The notes: generated by a model not told the origin, from the sequence alone. Numbered from the stretch's first letter, positions 31,500-39,728 are shown. The stretch is 40,566 bases of DNA from Armatimonadia bacterium (GCA_014730065.1 WJIW01000117.1:1-40566); one strand, 5' to 3'. A program made the numbers and translations.

Positions 31500-33254
31500 G
31501 TGGATACCGCTGACTACATGGGAGTGTATGCCGACGAATCCGATGAGCACCTGCGGGCTCTCTCGGACAACATTCTGCGCCTGGAGGCCGAGCCCGAGGA
31601 CCTATCCGTTGTGGCCGACATCTTCCGCTCATCACACACGCTCAAGGGCATGTCGGCGACCATGGGCTTCGACGAGATCGCCGATCTCACCCACCGCATG
31701 GAGTCGGTGCTCGACCAGGTTCGGCACGGGCGGATGCCCGTCACCCGGGGTCTGATCGATGCGCTGTTCCTCTGCCTGGACGCTCTTCAGGAGATGGTGG
31801 ACCAGGCGGTGGAGGGCCAGGCCATCAGCACCCAAACGGCCCCCCTGCTCGCCCGGCTCGAAGAGCTGGAGGCCGGTACTCGAGGGGGCGGAGCCCGGAT
31901 CCCCCTGCGCCACCCAGCGCGCTCCCCGGCTCAGGGCCAGGAAGGCGTCCACGTCGTGGATCCTCTCGCCGACTCCCAGCCGGGCCAGCGAGCCCAGGCA
32001 GCCACCTACGAGCCTCGGGAGACGCGGGAGCCCGACTCCGGAGCGGTCCCCGCGACGACCGAAGCAGCCGTGCCGGCACCGAGGTCCGCGGATAGCAAGG
32101 TGCAGCGCACCGTGCGAGTGGACATCCACAAGCTCGATGATCTCATGAACCTGACGGGCGAGCTAGTGATCGCGCGCACCCAGCTCGCCGAGCTGACCAG
32201 CCGGCATGACGTGCCGGGCCTCTCCGAGACCGTGGCCGGCATCGGCCGGATCTCCAGTGATCTTCAGCGGGTGGTGATGCGGGCCCGGATGATGCCCATC
32301 GAGCAGGTGTTCAGCCGCTTCCCCCGCATGGTGCGGGACTTGGCCCGAGCCGCGGGCAAGGAGGTGGACTTCCGGATCACGGGCGCCGAGACCGAGATCG
32401 ACCGAACGGTGATCGACGAGATCGGCGAGCCCCTCGTGCATCTCCTACGGAACGCCGTGGACCACGGCATCGAGCCCCCCGAGACTCGGCGCGAGCATGG
32501 GAAGCCCCTTCCCGCCCACGTGTACCTGGATGCCCGCCAAGAGGGCGAGAGCGTCTACGTGACGGTGGAGGACGATGGTGGCGGTATCGACCCCGACCGG
32601 GTGAAGGCGAAGGCTGTGCACCAGGGCCTCATCACCCAGGGGGAAGCCGATTCGATAACAGACGCCGAGGCCGTGCATCTACTCTTCCGCTCGGGGTTCA
32701 CCACGGTCGATCACGCGACGGAGGTGTCGGGCAGGGGGGTGGGCATGGACGTGGTTCGGAGCAAGATCCAGGCCCTGGGTGGGCGGGTCGAGGTGGACTC
32801 GGCCGTGGGCGAGGGCACGACCTTCACCATCGAGCTACCTCTGACCCTGGCCATCGTCGAGGCCCTCCTCGTCGGTGTGGGCGAGGAGCAGTACGCCATC
32901 CCCCTCAGCGCCATCGAGGAGACCCACGCCATCGCCCCCAGCGCGCTCACGACCGTGCACCAGGAGCGGGTCATCTCGCTGAGGGGATCGATGCTGCCCC
33001 TGGCCTTCTTGCGCGAGATCCTGGAGGTGCCGGGCGATCCCCCGGTGGATCCTCTAGAGATACCCATCGTCGTGGTCAAGCAGGGCCAGCGACGCGTTGG
33101 GCTGGTCGTGGACCGGCTGATCCGGCAACAGGAGATCGTCATCAAGCCCCTGTCGGGGGCCCTGGGGGTGCTGCCCCACGTAACGGGAGCGGCCATCCTG
33201 GGTGACGGGTCCCTGGCGCTTATACTGGCCGCCGAGGACGTGGCCGCGGCCTAG
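31500..33254 (+). CDS. cheA: Chemotaxis histidine kinase CheA, without an evident P2 domain
   Basis: This 584-residue protein contains a phosphotransfer domain (1-120, His46 in SSHTLKGMSATMGF). A disordered Pro/Ala/Gln-rich linker (about 125-198) stands where the CheY-binding P2 domain usually sits. The dimerisation helices (201-265, LDDLMNLTGELVIARTQL) follow, then the ATPase domain with N box Asn318 (LLRNAVDHGIEPPETR), G1 DDGGGIDPD (358-366) and G2 GRGVGMDVV (411-419). The C-terminal CheW-like domain (about 450-584) completes the kinase. CheA autophosphorylates in response to receptors and passes phosphate to CheY and CheB. GTG 31500 has GGGAGG upstream. The gene follows cheW by 21 bases. 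Confidence 0.94.
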   Translation: MDTADYMGVYADESDEHLRALSDNILRLEAEPEDLSVVADIFRSSHTLKGMSATMGFDEIADLTHRMESVLDQVRHGRMPVTRGLIDALFLCLDALQEMVDQAVEGQAISTQTAPLLARLEELEAGTRGGGARIPLRHPARSPAQGQEGVHVVDPLADSQPGQRAQAATYEPRETREPDSGAVPATTEAAVPAPRSADSKVQRTVRVDIHKLDDLMNLTGELVIARTQLAELTSRHDVPGLSETVAGIGRISSDLQRVVMRARMMPIEQVFSRFPRMVRDLARAAGKEVDFRITGAETEIDRTVIDEIGEPLVHLLRNAVDHGIEPPETRREHGKPLPAHVYLDARQEGESVYVTVEDDGGGIDPDRVKAKAVHQGLITQGEADSITDAEAVHLLFRSGFTTVDHATEVSGRGVGMDVVRSKIQALGGRVEVDSAVGEGTTFTIELPLTLAIVEALLVGVGEEQYAIPLSAIEETHAIAPSALTTVHQERVISLRGSMLPLAFLREILEVPGDPPVDPLEIPIVVVKQGQRRVGLVVDRLIRQQEIVIKPLSGALGVLPHVTGAAILGDGSLALILAAEDVAAA

Positions 33255-33285
33255 CGGAGTCCCGCATCCTTGAGGGAGGATTACG

Positions 33286-34359
33286 ATGGCACCGATCGGC
33301 GTGGGAGTTCTCTCCTTTGCCCATGGACACGTGAACGCGTACTGCAGTCAGATGAAGAGCTGGAACGACGAGGTGAAGCTCATCGCGGCTTGGGACGCCA
33401 ACGAGACGCGAGGCGCTCGCCAGGCCGAGGCCTTCGGGATGGATTACCGGGCCGACGTTGCGGACGTTCTGTCCGACCCGGAGATCGAGGCCGTCTTCAT
33501 CGCGTCGGAGACCAGCGAGCACGCGCGCCTGGTCGAGGCCGCCGCGGCGGCGGGCAAGACCATTGTGCTTCAGAAGCCCCTGGCGTTTCGGATCGAGGAC
33601 TGTGATCGCATCGAGGCCGCCGTGGAGTCGGCGGGCGTGCGCTTCACCGTGGCCTACCAGATGCGCCACGATCCGGCGAACCAGAAGATGCGGGAGCTGG
33701 TCCTCGGCGGCGAGATAGGCCGGGTGGGCCTGCTGCGGCGTCGGCACTGCATTCCCGTGCTGTTCAACGAGGGCTTCTACAGCAACCCCGAGACCCAGTG
33801 GCACGTCCAGGCGGACAAGAACTTCGGCATGTTCATGGACGATGCGTGCCATGCCGCCGACTTCATCTACTGGATCATGGGGATGCCCACATCGGTGATG
33901 GCCGAGATCGACAATGTGCTCACCGACATAGCGCCCGACGACACCGGAGTGGCGCTCTACCGCCACGACTCGGGGGCCATGTCGATCCTCACCAATGCAT
34001 CGGTCACCCACGCGGGGGTCAATACCACTGAGATCTACGGCGACGAGGGGGTCATCATCCAAGATTACGGCGACGGCCCCTCCAACGGCGCGGTCAAGCC
34101 GCCCGAGGACGCCGTCGGGGTGAAGATCTTCAAAGCCTCGGAGTCGGGCAAGGGGTTCCAGCCCCTGGACGTGCCGGTGCCCGAGGGCCATGGCGAGCGT
34201 ATCCACGGCGTGGCCCGGCCCATGGTGGATTGGCTAAAGGACGACAACGCGCCGCCCCCATGCCCCCTTCGGGAGGCCCGGTGCTCGGTGGAGATGTGCC
34301 TGGGGGCTTACGCGTCGGCGGAGTCGGGCAGCCGGGTGGCCTTCCCGCTGGCGGGGTAG
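33286..34359 (+). CDS. Gfo/Idh/MocA family oxidoreductase
   Basis: This 357-residue protein has the two-domain Gfo/Idh/MocA fold. An N-terminal Rossmann domain binds NAD(P) (VGVLSFAHGHVNAY, a variant of GxGxxxxxH; then LIAAWDANETRG). The conserved EKP loop is QKP here (VLQKPLAF), still with the catalytic Lys. A C-terminal beta-sheet domain includes the His of DDACHAADFIYWIMG. Members oxidise or reduce sugars and inositols. GAGGGAGGATTACG precedes ATG 33286, and TATACT (33221-33226) inside the end of cheA could be a -10 box. It lies alone between the chemotaxis genes and the B12 riboswitch. Its stop region and the next bases contain CGGGG/CCCCG arms that could form a weak terminator. Confidence 0.9.
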   Translation: MAPIGVGVLSFAHGHVNAYCSQMKSWNDEVKLIAAWDANETRGARQAEAFGMDYRADVADVLSDPEIEAVFIASETSEHARLVEAAAAAGKTIVLQKPLAFRIEDCDRIEAAVESAGVRFTVAYQMRHDPANQKMRELVLGGEIGRVGLLRRRHCIPVLFNEGFYSNPETQWHVQADKNFGMFMDDACHAADFIYWIMGMPTSVMAEIDNVLTDIAPDDTGVALYRHDSGAMSILTNASVTHAGVNTTEIYGDEGVIIQDYGDGPSNGAVKPPEDAVGVKIFKASESGKGFQPLDVPVPEGHGERIHGVARPMVDWLKDDNAPPPCPLREARCSVEMCLGAYASAESGSRVAFPLAG

Positions 34360-34416
34360 ACCCCGATCCCAGAGCGGGGAAGGACAAGCCCGGCCGGCGC
34401 CGAATACCAGAGCCGA

Positions 34417-34569
34417 CATCGAGTGCAGGGGCCTTTGGCCCTCGGAAGACGGTGCAATTCCGTCGCTGCCCCGCAACTGTGACCGGGGACGAAAGCCGCA
34501 GCAGCCACGAGCATTGGCTTGGAAGGCGCGGCGAGTAGGTCGATCCGGAAGCCAGGAGACGGCTCGATG
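34417..34569 (+). promoter_or_regulatory. Cobalamin riboswitch (AdoCbl/B12 aptamer)
   Basis: The P1 helix is a perfect 7-bp pair: CATCGAG (34417-34423) with CTCGATG (34563-34569). Conserved core elements are in order: a P2-like GGGGCC/GGCCC arm, GGTGCAATTCC, GCTGCCCCGCAACTGTGA, GGAAGGCG, and the B12 box GAAGCCAGGAGAC at 34547-34559. These are hallmarks of the Rfam cobalamin riboswitch class. Binding of B12 represses expression of what follows, here a B12 importer operon. Upstream promoter elements are not obvious. Confidence 0.95.
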
Positions 34570-34579
34570 AACCTGGGAT

Positions 34580-34606
34580 CGCGCTCCTCGAGGGTGGGAG
34601 AACGCG
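34580..34606 (+). promoter_or_regulatory. Riboswitch expression-platform hairpin hiding a ribosome binding site
   Basis: CGCG-CTCC (34580-34587) pairs with GGAG (34597-34600) and CGCG (34603-34606), with a two-base bulge. The sequestered GGAG is the Shine-Dalgarno for ATG 34610, nine bases downstream. This is the layout of a translation-controlling B12 riboswitch. No T-tract follows, which argues against termination control. Confidence 0.7.
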
Positions 34607-34609
34607 GAC

Positions 34610-34738
34610 ATGCCATCGACCCCTGACGCCGGAGGCTCCTCCGGCAGCCGCTTCGCCGGATCAGGCCGAGAGCCATCGCCCGCACCGTCCCGTGGGATCG
34701 CGACCCCGCAAGGGGCCCTACGCCCATGTACAGTGTGA
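34610..34738 (+). CDS. Short ORF (42 residues) directly under the riboswitch
   Basis: The first ORF after the aptamer encodes a Ser/Pro/Gly-rich peptide (MPSTPDAGGSSGSR, then REPSPAPSRGIATPQG, ending CTV). There is no signal peptide or membrane segment. Its ribosome site is the one masked by the expression-platform hairpin, and its 3' end overlaps the next short ORF by 13 bases. It may be a leader peptide whose translation opens the following start (coupling), more than a protein with its own job. Composition is close to what random GC-rich sequence would give, so it could be non-coding. Confidence 0.4.
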   Translation: MPSTPDAGGSSGSRFAGSGREPSPAPSRGIATPQGALRPCTV

Positions 34739-34935
34739 AGCTCGACAGTGCGCTCTTCGCACCACCGAGAAGTCGGCTCGACTCGCCCGACCTCGCCTAC
34801 GCCGCCAAGCTGGCCGAGGTGCTGGACCACGAGGAATGCCGCCGTGACCCTGAGCTGAGGAAGTGGGCCGCCGCCTGCGTGCTCGCAGCCGCGCCCTTCC
34901 CGACTTGCCTGACCATCGGAGGCGATGCGCAGTGA
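34726..34935 (+). CDS. Small hypothetical protein (69 residues) upstream of the B12 pseudopilin
   Basis: This ORF encodes [17 protein letters not shown], a helical charged segment ([16 protein letters not shown]) and a hydrophobic end ([20 protein letters not shown]). I recognise no family. AGGGG lies 10 bases before the ATG. Its stop codon overlaps the GTG start of the pseudopilin by four bases (GTGA), a classical coupling arrangement, which supports it being translated. It may be only a translational relay between the riboswitch and the pseudopilin, or a small accessory of the uptake system. Confidence 0.5.
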   Translation: MYSVKLDSALFAPPRSRLDSPDLAYAAKLAEVLDHEECRRDPELRKWAAACVLAAAPFPTCLTIGGDAQ

Positions 34936-35657
34936 GCCGCATCCGCCGAAGCCCGCGGGGCTTCACCCTCATCGAGCTGCTGGTGGTCATCGCCATCATC
35001 GCCATCCTGGCGGCCATCCTGTTCCCCGTCTTCGCCAAGGCGCGGGAGAAGGCCCGCCAGACGAGCTGCCTCTCGAACCTGCGGCAGCTCGGAACGGCGT
35101 GGAGCATGTACGCTCAAGACTACGACGAGATGGCGTGCATCTCGTACTACTTCACGCCCGACTTCAGCATGGAGTACGCCTGGGACTACACCATCGACTG
35201 GAATGCGGGGATCACAGATCTGGGCCTCCTGGGTCCATACACCAAGAACTCCCAGATCAACCAGTGCCCGAGCTTCCAGGCCGAGACCTGGGGCCGGCCC
35301 CACACGGGCTACGCCTATAACATGCGCATCGGCGGCGATGTCTTCGCATGGCCCCCCACCAACCCCGTGTCCATCGGGGCGATCCAGAAGCCCACGGAGA
35401 CGGCTCTGCTGGCCGACAGCGCATACTGGAGCACATGGCCCTCTCCGGGCCTGTCGGGGAACAACTACCTCCGCAGCCCGAGCGACCCGTCGTACGCCTT
35501 CGTGGGGCCCAACGTACACTTCCGCCACAACCAGGCGGCCAACGTGACCTGGGCCGACGGCCACGCCAAGGCCGCTACCCAGGCCTTCAACATCAGCGCC
35601 GAGGACGACAGCCTGGGCGACCTGTCGCCCGATGATGAGCTTTACGACCTGAACTAG
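34932..35657 (+). CDS. H-X9-DG pseudopilin in the cobalamin uptake operon
   Basis: Translation begins at GTG 34932 (GGAGG 10 bases upstream), giving 241 residues. The prepilin signal is SRIRRSPRG^[11 protein letters not shown] with the mature Phe1 and Glu5; the transmembrane helix runs into [13 protein letters not shown]. The globular domain is Tyr/Trp-rich ([20 protein letters not shown]) and carries H-X9-DG in [13 protein letters not shown]. It should be processed by prepilin peptidase and displayed by a type II secretion or type IV pilus-like machine, none of which is in the window. It shares the N-terminal half with the pseudopilin at 14178-14921 but differs in the globular part. It is the first large gene under the B12 riboswitch and lies 50 bases before btuF. 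Confidence 0.93.
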   Translation: MSRIRRSPRGFTLIELLVVIAIIAILAAILFPVFAKAREKARQTSCLSNLRQLGTAWSMYAQDYDEMACISYYFTPDFSMEYAWDYTIDWNAGITDLGLLGPYTKNSQINQCPSFQAETWGRPHTGYAYNMRIGGDVFAWPPTNPVSIGAIQKPTETALLADSAYWSTWPSPGLSGNNYLRSPSDPSYAFVGPNVHFRHNQAANVTWADGHAKAATQAFNISAEDDSLGDLSPDDELYDLN

Positions 35658-35662
35658 AGGAG

Positions 35663-35693
35663 CTGGGGGAGCGTCCGCGCGGCGCTCCCCCAG
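35663..35693 (+). other. Perfect 11-bp GC hairpin between pseudopilin and btuF
   Basis: CTGGGGGAGCG (35663-35673) pairs perfectly with CGCTCCCCCAG (35683-35693), loop of 9 bases, starting 5 bases after the pseudopilin stop and ending 14 bases before the btuF start. There is no T-tract. As with the hairpin at 14125-14154 after the other pseudopilin, a 3' stabiliser or partial terminator that yields more pseudopilin than transporter mRNA is likely. Confidence 0.65.
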
Positions 35694-35707
35694 AACCGGA
35701 GGCAGAG

Positions 35708-36658
35708 ATGCAGAAGAGCCAACTCTTGATCGTGTTAGTCGTGGGGTTGATCCTAGGGGCGGGCACCTTCGTGCTCATCGGCGGCAACCCCGACGCGCCG
35801 CCCCCCGAGCAATCCGGCGATCCCGCCCCCCCGCCGGAACCGACCGAGGAAGGGGGGCCCCAGCGAGTCATCGTCCTCTCTCCCGCCCTGGCCGAGATGG
35901 TCTACGCCATGGGCGAAGGCGACCGGGTGGTGGGGGTCAGCGACTTCTGCGAGTATCCGCCCGAGATCAAGAGCGTAACCACCTGCGGCGGCTTGATCAC
36001 GCCGAGTTACGAGGTGATGGAGTCACTGGACCCCGACCTGGTCATCGTGCAGGGGCTGGCGGATTCCATCGTGGAGTACTGTGACTCCGCCGGCATCCCG
36101 GTTTTGGATGTGCCCCTTGATTCCCTGGACGACATATACGCAGCCATCGAGATCCTGGGCGAGGAGCTGGGAGCGACGGAGTCGGCCGATGGTCTCATAG
36201 AGTCCATGCGCTCGGATATGGATGATGTCCGGGAGGCCGTTGCGGGTGAGGGCAGGCCGCCGGTGTTCCTGGCGACGGGCCGAAGCCCCGGCCGGCTGAA
36301 GGACATGATGACCGCGGGCGGCGGCAGCTTCCTGAGCGATCTGGTGGGCGTAGCGGGCGGGGAGAACGTGTTCGCGGACTCGGAGCAGCTCTGGCCCCAG
36401 CCCGCCGTGGAGGCCATCGTTGCCGCCGAGCCCGAGGTGATCATCGACATCCAGCCCAACCTGGATGTGGGCGAAGTGGAGCTGGACGCCGTTGCCGAGC
36501 AGTGGAGCGAGCTGAGGACGGTGCCCGCGGTGCGCGAGGGCCGAGTTCATGTGACCACCGAGGACGCGCTGCTGATACCGGGCCCACGCGTCACCGGTAC
36601 GGCGCGTGTGTTCGCCCGGCTGATCCACCCCGAGGTCTCCTTCGATGACTCCCCCTGA
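35708..36658 (+). CDS. btuF: Cobalamin ABC transporter substrate-binding protein
   Basis: This 316-residue protein has an N-terminal membrane anchor or uncleaved signal (LLIVLVVGLILGAGTFVLIGG) and a Pro/Glu-rich spacer (to about residue 50). A class III (BtuF/FhuD-type) helical-backbone binding fold follows: VIVLSPALAEMVYAMGEGDRVVGVS, LDPDLVIVQG and IVAAEPEVIIDIQPN. It captures the corrinoid outside the inner membrane and hands it to BtuCD. Assignment to B12 and not siderophores rests on the cobalamin riboswitch. GGAGG precedes the ATG. Its 3' end overlaps btuD by 14 bases. Confidence 0.9.
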   Translation: MQKSQLLIVLVVGLILGAGTFVLIGGNPDAPPPEQSGDPAPPPEPTEEGGPQRVIVLSPALAEMVYAMGEGDRVVGVSDFCEYPPEIKSVTTCGGLITPSYEVMESLDPDLVIVQGLADSIVEYCDSAGIPVLDVPLDSLDDIYAAIEILGEELGATESADGLIESMRSDMDDVREAVAGEGRPPVFLATGRSPGRLKDMMTAGGGSFLSDLVGVAGGENVFADSEQLWPQPAVEAIVAAEPEVIIDIQPNLDVGEVELDAVAEQWSELRTVPAVREGRVHVTTEDALLIPGPRVTGTARVFARLIHPEVSFDDSP

Positions 36659-37454
36659 GAGCGCGTATGATCTGCATGGCCTGAGCTTCCGGTACGACGA
36701 GGATCCGGTGCTGTCGGACCTGACGGGCTCCGCTCGCTCCGGCGAGTTTCTCGGGGTTCTCGGCCCCAACGGCGAGGGCAAGTCGACCCTCCTGAAGCTG
36801 CTCCTCGGCACCCTCCAGCCGGCGCAGGGGAGCATCAGCCTCTTCGACAAGCCCCTGCGCCAGATCCCCGCTCAGGAGCGGGCGAGGGCGGTGGGGTACC
36901 TCCCCCAGGAGGTCGGCGTCACGTACCCCTTCAGCAGCTTCGAGGTGGTCCTCATGGGACGCTACCCCCACCTGTCGACCTTCGCTCTGGAATCGGCACG
37001 CGACGAGGCCATCGCCGAGAGCTGCATGGAGCGCACCGGCACCCTCCATCTGGCTCGCCGGGCTTTCGCTACCTTGAGCGGGGGCGAGAAGCAGCGGGTG
37101 CTGATCGCATCGGTGCTGGCCCAGGAGCCACGGGTGCTGCTCCTCGACGAGCCCACCGCCTCCCTGGACATCAGCCACCAGTACAGCTTGATGGAGATGC
37201 TCCGCGGCCTGGCCCGAGAGGGCATCACCATCTTGATGGTCACCCACGACGTGACGCTGTCGGCGGGATACTGTGACCGCCTGTGGCTGCTCTCCGAGGG
37301 CCGGATCCTCGCCGAGGGGCCGCCCGAGTCGGTGGTGACCGAGGACAACCTGAAGCAGCTTTACGGCGCGGAGTTCCGCGTCACCACCGATCCCGGCACG
37401 GGGCTGCCCTTGATCCTCCCGCCCGCTCGCCGAGGGGCGTCCACATGCGCCTGA
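36645..37454 (+). CDS. btuD: Cobalamin ABC transporter ATP-binding protein
   Basis: This 269-residue ATPase has Walker A GPNGEGKST (about 42-50), Q-loop LPQE, signature LSGGEKQRV, Walker B VLLLDEPTASLD, and H-loop MVTHD. The architecture matches FecE/BtuD-type importer ATPases that energise BtuC. A C-terminal extension of about 25 residues (VTTDPGTGLPLILPPARR) follows the ATPase core. It overlaps btuF by 14 bases and btuC by 10 bases, so all three are translationally coupled. Confidence 0.93.
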   Translation: MTPPESAYDLHGLSFRYDEDPVLSDLTGSARSGEFLGVLGPNGEGKSTLLKLLLGTLQPAQGSISLFDKPLRQIPAQERARAVGYLPQEVGVTYPFSSFEVVLMGRYPHLSTFALESARDEAIAESCMERTGTLHLARRAFATLSGGEKQRVLIASVLAQEPRVLLLDEPTASLDISHQYSLMEMLRGLAREGITILMVTHDVTLSAGYCDRLWLLSEGRILAEGPPESVVTEDNLKQLYGAEFRVTTDPGTGLPLILPPARRGASTCA

Positions 37455-38458
37455 CGCCCCTGCGATTGGCTACCGTTTTGATCGTATGCGTGGGCCTGGC
37501 CTTGGCTGCCCTCGCCGGGTCGCTCTTCGTCGGCGCCGTGGACATCGACCTGGCCGAGGGGTGGCGGGCCTTGTTCCATGCCGAGCTGCGCGAGGGCAAC
37601 GTGAGCTACCAGATCCTCATCGCCCAGCGGCTGCCCAGGGGCCTGCTCGGGTTCCTGGTAGGTCTGGGGCTCGGGGTGGCCGGCGCGGCTCTCCAGGCCA
37701 TTCTGCGCAACCCCCTGGCCGATCCCTATGTGCTGGGGATCTCCACGGGCAGCGCCCTGGGCGCCGTCCTGGCCATGACCTTGGGCCTGTCCTTCGGCCT
37801 GGGGCCCTTCCGCGCCGTGGAGATCTTCGCCCTCATCGGGGCGGGCCTGGTCATGCTGCTCCTCTACCGTCTGGCTCGGCGCCGGCGCGAGTTCTCCATG
37901 AACGCACTGCTGCTCTGCGGGGTGACCATCGCGCTGGTGGGCTCCTCGGGGATCCTGCTCATGCGCTACTTGGCCGAGCCCCAGCTTCTGGTGATCATGG
38001 ACCGGTGGATGATGGGCGGCTTGGCCATCGTGGGCTACGACGAGCTGGCCGGCCTCTTCCCCCTGCTGCTGCCCGGAGTGCTGCTGATTCTGTGGATGTC
38101 GGGCGCCCTCAACCAGCTCAGCGTGGGGGAGGAGCTGGCCATGGGCAGGGGCGTGGATGTGGAGAGCACCCAGCGATGGGTGTTCGCAGCCGCTTCCCTG
38201 GTGACCGCCGCTGTGGTGGCCATGGCGGGGCCCATTGGTTTCGTCGGGCTCATCGTGCCCCACGCGGTGCGCGGAGTGGTAGGCCCCGACCACCGGCTTC
38301 TGGTGCCGGCATCGGGGCTGGTGGCGGGGGCCTTCCTGGTGTTCTGCGACAGCTTGGCCCGCACCGTCCTGTCGCCCACGGAGCTGCCCGTCGGCGTGGT
38401 CACGTCGCTTCTGGGTGGGCCGGTGTTCGTCTACCTGCTGCTGCGCCGCTCGGGGTGA
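37445..38458 (+). CDS. btuC: Cobalamin ABC transporter permease
   Basis: This 337-residue permease of the FecCD/BtuC family has about 10 hydrophobic segments. Signature stretches are RLPRGLLGFLVGLGLGVAGAALQAILRNPLADPYVLGISTGSA split here by function: the RLPR helix, the GxALQ glycine-rich turn and the NPLADP loop. Further on are GGLAIVGYDEL, GPIGFVGLIVPHAVR (the ATPase-coupling loop) and LPVGVVTSLLGGPVFVYLL near the end. The start ATG 37445 lies inside the end of btuD. It is the last gene of the riboswitch operon; the receiver/PP2C gene begins 61 bases later with its own ribosome site. Confidence 0.94.
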   Translation: MRLTPLRLATVLIVCVGLALAALAGSLFVGAVDIDLAEGWRALFHAELREGNVSYQILIAQRLPRGLLGFLVGLGLGVAGAALQAILRNPLADPYVLGISTGSALGAVLAMTLGLSFGLGPFRAVEIFALIGAGLVMLLLYRLARRRREFSMNALLLCGVTIALVGSSGILLMRYLAEPQLLVIMDRWMMGGLAIVGYDELAGLFPLLLPGVLLILWMSGALNQLSVGEELAMGRGVDVESTQRWVFAAASLVTAAVVAMAGPIGFVGLIVPHAVRGVVGPDHRLLVPASGLVAGAFLVFCDSLARTVLSPTELPVGVVTSLLGGPVFVYLLLRRSG

Positions 38459-38519
38459 GCCGAGGTGCAGGACCCCCCACGGCCGCCCCCGAACTGCTCC
38501 CCTTGAGGAGGAGTCACCG

Positions 38520-39704
38520 GTGCAGGCTTCACCCACGGATCTCAGCATCCTGGTCGTCGAGGATGACGGCCTGTTCCGCGCCATGCTCGAGGCTGCGCTC
38601 AAGGCCCAAGGCCACGAGCCCGTCGCGCGCGCCAGCCTGGAAGAGGCCCTAGCGGCGTACGATGCCGGCCGGTTCGACCTGCTCCTGACTGACCTCCACC
38701 TACCCGATGGCGATGGCATCGAGCTGATGCGTCGTATCCGGTCGACCGACGGCGACATCAGCATCATCTTGATGACCGCCCAGCCCTCCGACGAGTCCCT
38801 CGGTGAGGCCATCGAGGCGGGCGTTGACGACTACCTGGTCAAGCCCTTCCCCGTGGGCGGCGAGTACAATCCCCTACACTTCGCCATCCAGAAGGCCCAG
38901 GCGTACCGGCGTCTGGCCATGGAGAACCGCCGGCTGGTTGGCGACCTGCGGGATCTCAATGAGAGCATGACCCACGAGATCGAGATTGCCGGACGAGTCC
39001 AGCGTGCCCTGCTGAGCCGGCCCTTCCAGCACCCATCCCTGCGAGTCACCACCTCCATCGAGCAATCCTCCGGGATCGGTGGCGATCTGTTCGAGGCAAC
39101 CCCCGCGACCGACGGACGGGTGTTCGTGTCCATGGGAGACGTATCGGGCCACGGACCCGCGGCGGCCCTGGTGATGAGCCTGGTCTACGGCCTGATGCAG
39201 GAGATGAGCCACCGGCCCGTCGGCCCCTCGGAAGCGGTGGACACCATCAGCGAAGCCATGTGCGGTCTCTTCGGGAGCCCCGAGGATACCGTCTTCCTCA
39301 CCCTGTGCCTGGGGTTCGTCGATCCGCATACCGGTGAGCTCGAGCTGGCCAGCGCGGGCCACTGGCCACCCATCTCCGTCCTGCCCGATGGGCGGCTGAA
39401 GGTCCATGACATCTGGAACGGCCTCCCGTGCGGGATCTCCGAGACCTGCGGCACCGAGACGTACCAGACGACCCTGGAGCCGGGCGAGACGCTGGTCCTG
39501 TACACCGATGGCATCACCGAGTCCTATGGACCCTACGGCCGCCAGTTCGGCCTGTCGGGCGTCCAGCAAGCCCTGAGAACGGCGGCGGCGGCGGGCAAGG
39601 ACATCACCGCCGACGTGGTCCAGCGAGCGGCCACCCGGTACCGCAAGGGCGCCGAGCCCGAGGACGATGCCGCCGTCCTCACCGCGACTTATCTGGAGAG
39701 CTAG
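38520..39704 (+). CDS. Response-regulator/PP2C serine phosphatase (RsbU-like)
   Basis: This 394-residue protein has an N-terminal receiver domain (Asp15/Asp16, phosphoacceptor Asp58 in LLLTDLHLPDG, Lys in YLVKPF). A coiled-coil helix (about 140-170) follows, then a SpoIIE/PP2C phosphatase domain. Metal-binding acids are seen in GGDLFEA, GDVSGHG and the C-terminal EPEDDAAVLT; VLYTDGITES is also typical. Phosphorylated, it would dephosphorylate a STAS antagonist and so complete the partner switch formed with the RsbW-like and STAS genes at 30073-30928. GTG 38520 has GAGGAGGAG upstream. It follows btuC by 61 bases and could be co-transcribed with it. Confidence 0.9.
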   Translation: MQASPTDLSILVVEDDGLFRAMLEAALKAQGHEPVARASLEEALAAYDAGRFDLLLTDLHLPDGDGIELMRRIRSTDGDISIILMTAQPSDESLGEAIEAGVDDYLVKPFPVGGEYNPLHFAIQKAQAYRRLAMENRRLVGDLRDLNESMTHEIEIAGRVQRALLSRPFQHPSLRVTTSIEQSSGIGGDLFEATPATDGRVFVSMGDVSGHGPAAALVMSLVYGLMQEMSHRPVGPSEAVDTISEAMCGLFGSPEDTVFLTLCLGFVDPHTGELELASAGHWPPISVLPDGRLKVHDIWNGLPCGISETCGTETYQTTLEPGETLVLYTDGITESYGPYGRQFGLSGVQQALRTAAAAGKDITADVVQRAATRYRKGAEPEDDAAVLTATYLES

Positions 39705-39728
39705 CCCGGCGGAGGGATTCCCCAGCCC

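Noticed and set aside
37361-38812. 483-residue open frame on the minus strand opposite btuC
   Set aside because: It mirrors the coding strand of btuC, is rich in His/Gln/Gly/Ala with no domain, and reflects the GC-rich third positions of the real gene.
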